Shown here: positions 37,981 to 45,966 of the stretch, piece after piece
How the letters are laid out: each line of letters begins with the position of its first letter
Numbering within the stretch: the stretch's first letter is position 1
NCBI RefSeq assembly: GCF_012847335.1
Contig: NZ_JABBDX010000005.1
Location: 62,001 to 126,000, forward strand
Source of the DNA: Psychrobacter sp. MF31
GTDB lineage: Bacteria; Pseudomonadota; Gammaproteobacteria; Pseudomonadales; Moraxellaceae
Direction of reading: 5' to 3'
Length of the DNA: 64,000 bases
Position numbers and translations under genes: made by a program
The notes under the pieces: generated by a model
The model's input: the letters and a program-made list of their open reading frames with translations, nothing else
What the model was told of the DNA's origin: nothing
The model's database searches: none

Positions 37981-39107
37981 CCAGTAAGCTTGCTCAAACT
38001 GCTGCCAAATTAAATAATATTGCAGTGCTAATTGACGCTGATAACACCTCTGCCAAAAGCATTGGTGATGTTCTTAAAAGAATTGCCAATCTTGGAACTA
38101 TTGGCTGCAAAAAAGCATTTGGCGATTGGAGCTGCGCGCATTTGCAACACTGGCAGCCAGAGCTTTTGACCCATGTTATTGACCCTGTTCAGCAATTTGC
38201 CTTTATTAAAGGCAAGAATACCACCGACATTGCGATGGTCATTGAAGCTATGGATTTGCTTTATAGCCAAGCTTTTGATGGCTTTTGCTTGGTGTCAAGT
38301 GATAGTGACTTTACGCCGCTTGCCATTCGGATTCGCCAAAATAAAGTTAAAGCCATTGGCTTTGGCAAAAAAAATACCAATGAGGCTTTTATCAAGTCTT
38401 GCGATGATTTTTATTATATTGAGAATTTAACCTTAACAACAACCATAACCGAATCCACAACGCCAACGCCAAGCGACAACTTAAAAGCCGTAGTAAATAC
38501 GCCAAGCCAACCTGCATCCAATCAATCTGTCGTGCAAGCTTGGACTGGTCAGCAAATAAAGTGCGATGTTAAATTGTTAAATAGTTTGCGCGATGCGGTC
38601 AATGACCATCCTAAAACTACTAAAGATGGTTGGGTCAATATCAGTCAGGTTCATCAACAGTTGAAACAAGCTTTGCCAGAATTTCAGACTAAAAATTACG
38701 GTTACAGTAAATTTACAGGCTTTATCAAAGCCATTGATTTATTTGAAACTAAATCTCATAAATCAACCATTTATGTTCGTCAAAAGGTTAGTCAACATAA
38801 AGCAGCCTCTATTTCAGAAATAAATCGTCAACCCTCAATACCACGATGGTCAACCGAAAAACTTCAAAAACAAACCCATTTTACCAGTGTCATTAATAAA
38901 TTGATTCAAGAAAATCCAAGCTCTGATAATGGTTGGACGGCGCTTTCTTATATTGCGAGCCAAATCAAGCAAAACCATCCTAATATCGACTGGAAAAAAT
39001 ACGGCTTTGCAAAATTTTCAGAACTAATTTCAGCTTTAGCGATTTATAATATACAAAAAAGAAATCAAGCCGTTTTCATTCAGCAAAAAACTAAAATACC
39101 TTTATAA
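37977..39107 (+). CDS. NYN-domain ribonuclease-like protein with two OST-HTH (LOTUS) domains
   Basis: 376 residues. Residues ~10-150 form a NYN/LabA-like PIN-fold domain with the acidic residues of the active centre in LIDADNTSAKSI, GKNTTDIAMVIEAMDLL and SSDSDFTPLAIRI. Two C-terminal repeats resemble OST-HTH: GWVNISQVHQQL with NYGYSKFTGFI (~215-260) and GWTALSYIASQI with KYGFAKFSELI (~320-365). NYN domains are metal-dependent RNases; OST-HTH domains bind RNA. It overlaps the ATP-grasp stop by ATGA and is followed at 43 bases by the PRTase gene, so it is co-expressed with the biosynthetic genes. Its Lys/Asn-rich C-terminal half looks more AT-rich than its neighbours. Confidence 0.88.
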   Translation: MTSKLAQTAAKLNNIAVLIDADNTSAKSIGDVLKRIANLGTIGCKKAFGDWSCAHLQHWQPELLTHVIDPVQQFAFIKGKNTTDIAMVIEAMDLLYSQAFDGFCLVSSDSDFTPLAIRIRQNKVKAIGFGKKNTNEAFIKSCDDFYYIENLTLTTTITESTTPTPSDNLKAVVNTPSQPASNQSVVQAWTGQQIKCDVKLLNSLRDAVNDHPKTTKDGWVNISQVHQQLKQALPEFQTKNYGYSKFTGFIKAIDLFETKSHKSTIYVRQKVSQHKAASISEINRQPSIPRWSTEKLQKQTHFTSVINKLIQENPSSDNGWTALSYIASQIKQNHPNIDWKKYGFAKFSELISALAIYNIQKRNQAVFIQQKTKIPL

Positions 39108-39150
39108 TCGCTGATTTACCAAAATGAAATTTTCGGAAGCGCTTTAGAAC

Positions 39151-40377
39151 ATGACTCAAAACCTTAATAGCCCATCACAACTCAAAGTTACCCTCCCCCG
39201 AGGCACACTTAATTTAACCTACCAAAGCAACCCAGATGTTGATAACAGCTACGATATTAGCGACTTATTAGATTTTGCTCAGCGGATTAACCCAAAGCGG
39301 GCATTTTTGTTTGTCTCCAAAGTCCTTGGTCGGCATATTCCCGTTGCTCCAAGTGTAATGCGCCGCGCCTTTAGCGATTTGGCAAGCTTAATCCCAGATG
39401 ATTTGCCCGAGCCTATTTTGGTACTTGGCATGGCAGAAACCGCCGTTGGGCTGTCCGCAGGCGTCCATCAAGTGCTGCAATCGCGCTATCCTAATGCGCT
39501 GCTCCTAAACTCAACCCGCCACGCCTTTGCCGATCCTAATGCTAAATTGCTCGCCACTTTTAGCGAAGATCACAGCCATGCCAGCCGCCATCTCATTTAT
39601 CAAAGTGATGATGAGCAAACGCAAAGCGCAATTTTAAATACCAAAACGCTGATTATGGTTGATGATGAAGCTTCAACGGGAAATACTTGTCGAAACGTGG
39701 TCAATGCGCTAACAGAGGCAGGACTCAATCAGCTTGAGCTAGTACATTTAGCAACGCTCGTCGATTGGTCGCTTGACTCAGCAGCAGATCTTCAGGACAC
39801 AAAAGATATCCATTTTTTTCGGCAGCATTTATTAGCCGGCAATTGGCAGTGGTCGGACGCGCCAAACCCCACTCCTATCACGATGCCAAGATTGGATACC
39901 ACAGCAGCAGGGTCTAAGCCTGTATTGCCAACGGGAAATTGGGGACGGCAGCCAACTCTTGATAGCACATCAGGATTTGGCAATTATTTAGCCAATTTTT
40001 GGGACAACTTTTCGCGCAAATTTGGCGACAATGCGCCGCTTCCTAACAGAATATTGATGCTAGGTAGTAACGAATTTGTTTGGTTGCCGTTTTTATTGGC
40101 TGAAAATTTAGAACAAGAGGCTAAGCTGCAAAGCTCAACGCACCAAGTTTGCTTTAGCGCCCTCACCCGATCGCCGATTGCGATGGGCGGGGCGATTTCC
40201 GCAACGTTAAGCTTTCGTGATAACTATGGTTTGGGAATGACCAATTTTGTTTATAATGTCGAGCCAAGCGCTTGGGAGTTGATCGTGCTTTGTGTTGAGA
40301 CGCCCACTGATAGCGTAGATGAACTTTGGCGAAATTTGGACAACGTGCTGATTGTTAGCCCTGAGCCATCGTTTTAG
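39151..40377 (+). CDS. Phosphoribosyltransferase / TRSP-domain protein of the Ter operon
   Basis: 408 residues. The N-terminal type I PRTase-like domain has the PRPP-binding loop LIMVDDEASTGNT with D171 and D172 and an earlier LVLGMAETAVGL block. The C-terminal part (residues ~290-408) contains LMLGSNEFVWLPFLLAE and SFRDNYGLGMTNFVYNV, the pattern of the TRSP domain found fused to these PRTases. A phosphoribosyl transfer step is inferred from the motif. The gene lies 43 bases after the NYN gene; no terminator intervenes. Confidence 0.88.
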   Translation: MTQNLNSPSQLKVTLPRGTLNLTYQSNPDVDNSYDISDLLDFAQRINPKRAFLFVSKVLGRHIPVAPSVMRRAFSDLASLIPDDLPEPILVLGMAETAVGLSAGVHQVLQSRYPNALLLNSTRHAFADPNAKLLATFSEDHSHASRHLIYQSDDEQTQSAILNTKTLIMVDDEASTGNTCRNVVNALTEAGLNQLELVHLATLVDWSLDSAADLQDTKDIHFFRQHLLAGNWQWSDAPNPTPITMPRLDTTAAGSKPVLPTGNWGRQPTLDSTSGFGNYLANFWDNFSRKFGDNAPLPNRILMLGSNEFVWLPFLLAENLEQEAKLQSSTHQVCFSALTRSPIAMGGAISATLSFRDNYGLGMTNFVYNVEPSAWELIVLCVETPTDSVDELWRNLDNVLIVSPEPSF

Positions 40378-40418
40378 CTATTTTTTAACTGACTTTTAAT
40401 AAACCATTGAGCCAAACC

Positions 40419-41243
40419 ATGAGTGCGTCATTTTTTAGCCCTAGTTCGAACGTCATTTTGCCATACGCCTTTATGGATTTGGACGATACCTTATTTCAAA
40501 CCAAGCGCAAAATTAACGCTTGGCAAATGGCGACAGATGAAAATACGCTAGTTTGTGCGGCGGTTAATAAGCAAAAGGAGCCGCTGAGCTTTATGAGCGC
40601 TCGGCAAAATGCTTTTGTCAATTGGCTATTTGCCAGTACCGAATTAATCGCCGTGACCGCTCGCGATAAAGACGAAATCCGGCGTGTCAAACTGCCCTTT
40701 GCCAGCTGGCAAGTGCTGACCCATGGCGCGCTGATTATGACTTCTGAGGGCGCGCCGCTCAAAATTTGGCAAGAAAAAATGCAATTAGCGCTCACGCCTT
40801 TGCAAGATAAATTAAATTCGCTGACTGACTTGATTCAGCAATTAAATAATGATGAGTTGACTTTTACACCGCATATTGACCATTTTTGCGATGAGGAATT
40901 GATGATTTATTTAGCGATTAAACATCCGCAAAAAGACCATGACGCGCTTGCAACTTTGGCAAAAAAACTGCCGCTACTGATCCCTGATTTTGCTGATGAT
41001 TTTTATATTCATGTCAATGCCAACAATTTAGCAATTTTGCCCAATGCCATTCATAAAAAAAACGCGGTAAGTTTTTTGCTTGAAACTTATTTAGACCCAA
41101 ACCGACCGAGCTTCGGTTTTGGCGACAGCTTGGCGGATTTGCCGTTTTTACAGGGTCTTGATTGGTATGGTATGCCAGCTCGCGGTCAGCTTCATGACCA
41201 TTTAAACGCCTCTATTCAACCCAAGCGGAATAATATTAAATGA
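40419..41243 (+). CDS. HAD-superfamily phosphatase of the Ter operon
   Basis: 274 residues from ATG 40419; an in-frame TTG 12 bases earlier is possible. HAD motif I is DLDDTLF with nucleophile D20 and acid D22, motif II is VTARD, and motif IV is FGFGDSLADLPFL near residue 240. The layout, with a large C2-type cap between motifs II and IV, is that of Cof-like sugar/nucleotide phosphatases. Within the module it probably dephosphorylates the phosphoribosylated intermediate (inference). It overlaps the next gene by ATGA. Confidence 0.88.
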   Translation: MSASFFSPSSNVILPYAFMDLDDTLFQTKRKINAWQMATDENTLVCAAVNKQKEPLSFMSARQNAFVNWLFASTELIAVTARDKDEIRRVKLPFASWQVLTHGALIMTSEGAPLKIWQEKMQLALTPLQDKLNSLTDLIQQLNNDELTFTPHIDHFCDEELMIYLAIKHPQKDHDALATLAKKLPLLIPDFADDFYIHVNANNLAILPNAIHKKNAVSFLLETYLDPNRPSFGFGDSLADLPFLQGLDWYGMPARGQLHDHLNASIQPKRNNIK

Positions 41244-42376
41244 CAAAAATCAATGAGTTTGGGTCAGGAAGCTATTTGCCAAGTGATGTCACGGTACTGC
41301 TTGAGGTGGTGGATAGAGCAAGCGTGATGGATGTGCCGACCGTGCAAAAAGAGGCGTTAATTCAAAGTGGTCAGCGTCATTATTCTGAAATGCTCACCCT
41401 TGAGACTGCGCCGACGCCAGAGCATTTGGCACTATATCAATTGGCACTTGATAATGGCAAAAATAGAATGGCTGCCGAGATTGACAATTTAACGGCAACG
41501 CTGGCGGCAATTTTTAACAATAAAATCAATACCGATCAGCCATTGATTTTAGTCAGTCTTGTTCGGGCAGGGTTACCCATTGGCGTATTATTGCAGCGCG
41601 CACTGAATGAAAACAAGGTTCCAAGTCGGCATTTTGGTTTAAGTATTTTGCGCGGTCGTGGTCTTGATTTGGCGGCATTACAGCTTATTTTGCAAAACTT
41701 TCCAAAAAGCCCTATTGTTTTTGTTGACGGTTGGACGGGAAAAGGCGCGATTTATGATGAGCTTGCCAAAAGCCTTTCGCCATTTAACGATCCAAATCAG
41801 GACCATTTTAGCCAAATCTTTCATCAAGGTAACAACGTTATTCCGCTATTAACCCTTGCCGATCCTGCCGGCGTAGCTTGGTTGTCGGCAAGTTCGGACG
41901 ATTGGCTGATTCCTTCGGGGCTATTAAATAGTACGGTTTCAGGGCTGATTTCGCGAAGCTTATTATCGGCAGAACCCTCAAGGCTGCATCGCTGTATCAT
42001 TTACGATGATTTGAAAAATGCGGACAAAAGCCTTGATTTTATTGATCAAGTTGATAGTGAAAGACAACAGTTAACTCAATCGCCGATCATTTTGCCGACT
42101 TATTCTCAGCCACGATACGCGACCAAAGCCATTATTGTTGAGTTGGCAAATCAATATCATATTAGCAATCGCAACCGAATTAAACCCACGATTGCGGAGG
42201 CAACGCGAGCCATTTTGCGCCGTGATCCTGATCGCGTATTGCTTGCAGCAGTAGCGCATCCAGACACCGCCTTGCTTCGGCATTTATGCGCGGCGCGTGG
42301 TATTGCCGTAGATGTGGTGGGCGATTTTATTTTACCGTACCAAGCGATAACATTAATTAAGCAACGAGCGACTTAA
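41240..42376 (+). CDS. StiP/PRTase_1-family protein with C-terminal PELOTA-like domain
   Basis: 378 residues. The N-terminal ~250 residues match the family often labelled cysteine protease StiP, but no cysteine occurs before residue 252, while a phosphoribosyltransferase-like arrangement is visible: LVSLVRAGLPIGVLLQRAL and the PRPP-loop-like IVFVDGWTGKGAI at about residues 159-171. The C-terminus (~295-378), with TKAIIVELANQ, VLLAAVAHPDTALLRHL and GIAVDVVGDFILPY, resembles the PELOTA RNA-binding domain reported on these proteins. A PRTase role in the Ter metabolite pathway is therefore more likely than proteolysis. Translationally coupled to the HAD gene. Confidence 0.85.
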   Translation: MTKINEFGSGSYLPSDVTVLLEVVDRASVMDVPTVQKEALIQSGQRHYSEMLTLETAPTPEHLALYQLALDNGKNRMAAEIDNLTATLAAIFNNKINTDQPLILVSLVRAGLPIGVLLQRALNENKVPSRHFGLSILRGRGLDLAALQLILQNFPKSPIVFVDGWTGKGAIYDELAKSLSPFNDPNQDHFSQIFHQGNNVIPLLTLADPAGVAWLSASSDDWLIPSGLLNSTVSGLISRSLLSAEPSRLHRCIIYDDLKNADKSLDFIDQVDSERQQLTQSPIILPTYSQPRYATKAIIVELANQYHISNRNRIKPTIAEATRAILRRDPDRVLLAAVAHPDTALLRHLCAARGIAVDVVGDFILPYQAITLIKQRAT

Positions 42377-42451
42377 TTTTAAGTATAAGCTTTTTAACGC
42401 AAAACTTTTAATATAAGCTTTGATTATTATATTTTAACTTTAACTTTTGTG

Positions 42452-43513
42452 ATGACTGCAATGCCCGATAACCTTGCCCACCTAAAACCGCAAACCCAGT
42501 CTTTTTCGTCCGATATCGCTGAGCGCCATGATGTGCCGATGTCGCATGCCCATCATCCCTATCAACTTGGCGCAAGCTTATATATGCCAGCGACGCGCCA
42601 AGATATTTGGCAGGTGATCAAGCGCGATAAATTGCCGACGATTAACAGCATTATCATTTGCCTTGAGGACGCGGTCAGCCACAGCGACGTGGACATGGCG
42701 CTTACGCAGTTGCAAACGCTGCTGTCCACGTGGCAATCGCACCGCCATAGCATCAGCAACCCTAGCCAGCCAGCGCCGCACGCCAAACCTCCTATCAGAC
42801 CGCTGGTATTTGTCCGACCAAGACATCCTGAGATGCTCAGCCAACTTGCCGACTTTGAGCATATTGAACTCATCGACGGCTTTGTGTTGCCAAAAGTCGA
42901 TTTGTATACCTTACCCAAGTGGCGCTTGGCTTGCGCGGCGCACCATGCCGAGCAATTATTAATGCCAACGCTTGAAACAGCGGCGCTATTTAACCCGCAG
43001 CATAATAATGATTTGGCGATTGCCTTTAAAAAGGCGTTTCATCAACCGATATTTGCGCTGCGAATCGGCGGCAATGACTTATTTGCTGCCCTCAGACTGC
43101 GCCGACCAAAAGACAGCATCGTTTATGAGACGCCCGTTGGCATGCTTGCTTATCAGCTGCTTGGCTGCTTTGTGCCGCACGGCTTTTATTTGTCCGCGCC
43201 GGTGTTTGAGTATCTCGACCAGCCCATGCTATTTATGCAAGAATTAAATCGCGATGTCAGCCTTGGGTTGGTGGGCAAAACGGTCATTCACCCAAGCCAA
43301 ATTGCGCTCGTTCAGCAAGCGTTTTGCGTTCCAACCAGCATTTTAGAAGAAGCTCAGCAGATTTTGCACGTTGAAGCCAAAGCAGTATTTAAGTTTAACA
43401 ATACCATGCTTGAGCCTGCCACGCACCGCACTTGGGCAACTGAAATTATCAATCGCGCTGAAGTTTTTGGTACGATTAACGACAGCCATAGCGATTATAA
43501 ACCGCTGCTATAA
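42452..43513 (+). CDS. CitE-like HpcH/HpaI aldolase-citrate lyase family protein
   Basis: 353 residues. TIM-barrel family blocks: LYMPATRQDIWQVI, IICLEDAVSHSDV (metal-binding glutamate/aspartate), FVRPRHPEML, LPKVDLYTL, RIGGNDLFAALRL and the closing KTVIHPSQIALVQQAF. Members cleave or form C-C bonds of CoA or keto acids with Mg2+. In ter loci this CitB/CitE-like lyase is the last enzyme of the biosynthetic group. Starts at 42449 (GTG) and 42461 (ATG) are also possible; the ribosome site is weak. Its 3' end overlaps the convergent hydrolase by 19 bases. Confidence 0.87.
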   Translation: MTAMPDNLAHLKPQTQSFSSDIAERHDVPMSHAHHPYQLGASLYMPATRQDIWQVIKRDKLPTINSIIICLEDAVSHSDVDMALTQLQTLLSTWQSHRHSISNPSQPAPHAKPPIRPLVFVRPRHPEMLSQLADFEHIELIDGFVLPKVDLYTLPKWRLACAAHHAEQLLMPTLETAALFNPQHNNDLAIAFKKAFHQPIFALRIGGNDLFAALRLRRPKDSIVYETPVGMLAYQLLGCFVPHGFYLSAPVFEYLDQPMLFMQELNRDVSLGLVGKTVIHPSQIALVQQAFCVPTSILEEAQQILHVEAKAVFKFNNTMLEPATHRTWATEIINRAEVFGTINDSHSDYKPLL

Positions 43514-44340
43514 CCGTTTGCAGATTCAAAATTGAGCTGACTTAAAAACTTTTGAATGACCGCATTTACTTGATCTGGGGCTTCAATGGTTGAGCTGTGA
43601 CCGGCGCAAGCGATCATGGCAAGCTTTGATCCTGCAATGGCAAAGTGCATTCGCTCCGATTTGCGATAAGGTGTGGCTTTGTCATCCATACCAGCCACAA
43701 TCAGCGTTGGCGTTTTAATTCGCGGCAATTGCTCAAAAACGCCTTCGCGCTCAATCACCCCAAGCGTGGCTCGGGTGACGCCCATTTTATGGTTATTCTG
43801 CATGCACGCTTGCCAAGCTTTGCACTCACTTTTTCGGGACTTATCGGTTAAAAACGCCTCACCAAACATAATTGGCATGACCTTTTTACTCACCCTGCGC
43901 ATCCCAAGCCAGCGCAAACTTGCCAAAAATTTTGAATATTGCGCAACTTTTGCAGTCTCTTCAGGATCAGCCGTGGTGTTCAATAGCATCAGCGAAGATA
44001 GTCGCTCAGGAAAATCAATCGCCAATCGCAGACCAACAAAGCCGCCCATTGACAACCCCAAAAAGTGACAGCGTTCGATATTGAGCACATCCAAAAGCGC
44101 CACCACATCGCGCGTTAAATTGTCCATATCATAGCCGTCTTTGGTGATCTGTGAGCGACCTTGACCGCGAAAATCAAACGCAATGCAGCGAAAGTGATCA
44201 CTTAGCGCGGCAATTTGCGGGTCAAACATTCGCAAACTCCAAAGTAGACCGTGAGCAAAGACTATAACTGGTTTATTATTATCTTGAGGGGCGCTGTCTT
44301 CATAATAAATGTTGGCACCGTTCAGCTCAACTTGGGGCAT
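43495..44340 (-). CDS. Alpha/beta-fold hydrolase
   Basis: 281 residues from ATG 44340, chosen because AAGGA lies 8 bases upstream; a TTG at 44367 is in frame but unsupported. Blocks: VFAHGLLWSLRMFDPQ (oxyanion HG), FDFRGQGRS, nucleophile GLSMGG, and late IACAGHSSTIEAP with the catalytic histidine. It is like the 3-oxoadipate enol-lactonase/esterase group, but the substrate is unknown. It converges on the CitE-like gene with a 19-base overlap of coding ends and no terminator between them. Confidence 0.83.
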   Translation of the reverse strand: MPQVELNGANIYYEDSAPQDNNKPVIVFAHGLLWSLRMFDPQIAALSDHFRCIAFDFRGQGRSQITKDGYDMDNLTRDVVALLDVLNIERCHFLGLSMGGFVGLRLAIDFPERLSSLMLLNTTADPEETAKVAQYSKFLASLRWLGMRRVSKKVMPIMFGEAFLTDKSRKSECKAWQACMQNNHKMGVTRATLGVIEREGVFEQLPRIKTPTLIVAGMDDKATPYRKSERMHFAIAGSKLAMIACAGHSSTIEAPDQVNAVIQKFLSQLNFESANGYSSGL

Positions 44341-44592
44341 AACGTCATCCTTGATCATAATTGGCAATATTTTTCTTTAGCATAAATCACAATGCCCGCT
44401 TTGAATAGCGCAATTCAAGACGAAATGAAACTTTTTATTTAAGGCAGGTAATTTTTAAGCAAGCTTTATCTTTTTTTAGACGCATGGCTTACAATTGCGG
44501 ATTTTTCTTCCTGCATCAACCTGATATAGTCAGCTTAAACAAGCCGTTTGTGATCCACGCACCCATTGCCAAAACAAGAATAAGGAATCGTT

Positions 44593-45390
44593 ATGCCCAC
44601 TGACCTTGTGACCTATCAGGTTGCCGACCATATTGCGACCATTACCATGAACGATCCGGCAACGCTCAATGCCATCAGCACGCCTATGAAAAATGCGCTT
44701 ATGGCGGCGCTTATTGAGGCTGACAGCGATGATGGCGTTCGGGTGATTGTCCTTCAAGGCAGCAATCAAAACTTTTCAAGCGGCGGTCACATTGGTGAGA
44801 TGCTTGAAAATGGCACAAAAACCGAAGCTTTGGCAGAAAAAATTGAAGCGATGGTCAGTGGCGTTGCCGAGCTGAGCTTAAAATTGCGAACCGTTTATAA
44901 GCCCATTATTGCCAAATTAGAAGGCGCGGTGGCAGGAGCGGGAATGAACTTGGCACTCACTTGTGACTTTCGCATTGCAAGCGACAATGCCAAATTTGTG
45001 CAAGCCTTTGTTAATATTGGCTTAATTCCAGATGCCGGCGGCATTTATTTATTAACTCAGCTGATTGGTGCGGCAAAAACGACCGAGCTTGTGATACTGG
45101 GTGACAAATTGACGGCAGAGGACATGAAACGGCTTGATTTGGTCAACGAGGTGACAAGTGCAGCGCATATTGATGATTGCACCCAACATCTTGCCAAGCG
45201 CTTAAGTCAACTGCCAAGTAAAGCCCTTGCCACCATGAAAGATATGATTAATACTCATGCGTTTATGGGACTCAATGAAGCGCTTGATATGGAAGTCCAT
45301 CAGCAAACAATGATGGCACAAACGGCAGATTTTAAAGAAGGCATCAGCGCGTTTATGGAAAAGCGCACGCCGAATTATCAAAATAAGTAA
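44593..45390 (+). CDS. Enoyl-CoA hydratase/isomerase family protein
   Basis: 265 residues, a complete crotonase fold. The first oxyanion segment is FSSGGHIGEML and the second is KLEGAVAGAGMNLALTCDFRIAS, followed by NIGLIPDAGGIYLLTQLIG. Where E. coli-type hydratases have two catalytic glutamates, the first position is not obvious (EGAVAGAG instead of the usual block with following E), and the second site reads IPDAGG with aspartate rather than glutamate, so it may be an isomerase or related enzyme rather than a classical hydratase. AAGGA precedes the ATG. Cytosolic, acting on acyl-CoA. Confidence 0.85.
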   Translation: MPTDLVTYQVADHIATITMNDPATLNAISTPMKNALMAALIEADSDDGVRVIVLQGSNQNFSSGGHIGEMLENGTKTEALAEKIEAMVSGVAELSLKLRTVYKPIIAKLEGAVAGAGMNLALTCDFRIASDNAKFVQAFVNIGLIPDAGGIYLLTQLIGAAKTTELVILGDKLTAEDMKRLDLVNEVTSAAHIDDCTQHLAKRLSQLPSKALATMKDMINTHAFMGLNEALDMEVHQQTMMAQTADFKEGISAFMEKRTPNYQNK

Positions 45391-45431
45391 GCTAATTTTT
45401 GACAAGTTAATCGTAAAATTTAAGGCTGACT

Positions 45432-45842
45432 ATGAAAAAATACATAATCGGATTTGGCTTAACTTTGCTTGCCTCAACGGCAATTGCAGACTCGTTTTGG
45501 AATCATAACGGCTCCATCATGCGACTGTCGGATTATGGCAATGAGCGCGTGTTTTCCTATGAGCATCCGTCCGCAAAAATGCAAAGCGCAGGCGTCAGAA
45601 CTGGCGACGTCTTATTTAATGGCGTTCGGCGCGGCGATAAATATTTTGGAACGGCGCGCGTTTTTTCTAAATATTGCAATCATAGCCTGCCCTATAAAGT
45701 CAGCGGCAATGTTTACAAAGGTTCTAAAGTGGTATTGACGGGAACACGACCTAGCTATGATACCGGCTACAACAAAGGCTGTTTGCCAAACGGTAAAATG
45801 CGAACGGATACGCTGGTTTTTACGTATATCAGCTCTGAATAA
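45432..45842 (+). CDS. Small secreted protein, family not recognised
   Basis: 136 residues with a signal peptide (KKYIIGFGLTLLASTAIA, cut near residue 19). The mature part is about 117 residues, rich in Gly, Tyr and Arg, with two cysteines (YCNHS and KGCLPNG) likely to form one disulfide. It is compact and beta-like, with no lipobox. It follows the enoyl-CoA hydratase gene by 41 bases and could share its transcript, though a functional link is not apparent. Confidence 0.7.
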   Translation: MKKYIIGFGLTLLASTAIADSFWNHNGSIMRLSDYGNERVFSYEHPSAKMQSAGVRTGDVLFNGVRRGDKYFGTARVFSKYCNHSLPYKVSGNVYKGSKVVLTGTRPSYDTGYNKGCLPNGKMRTDTLVFTYISSE

Positions 45843-45910
45843 TCAGAAAAAGCTTGCCAATTGAATAAGGCAGCTGTTCAAAAAACGGCTCACAGGCTTC
45901 AAATATCAGC

Positions 45911-45943
45911 AAAAAAAGGGCGGCTCAGTTAAATGACCGCCCC
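45911..45943 (-). terminator. Terminator of phoX
   Basis: Read on the minus strand, GGGCGG and CCGCCC form the stem around a 13-base loop, followed by seven T. Confidence 0.82.
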
Positions 45944-45966
45944 ATTGTTTTATCTAAAAGGGCAAA

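Noticed and set aside
43495-43513. Overlapping gene ends as a frameshift or mis-assembly
   Set aside because: Both convergent proteins have complete family C-termini; a 19-base overlap of ends is ordinary.
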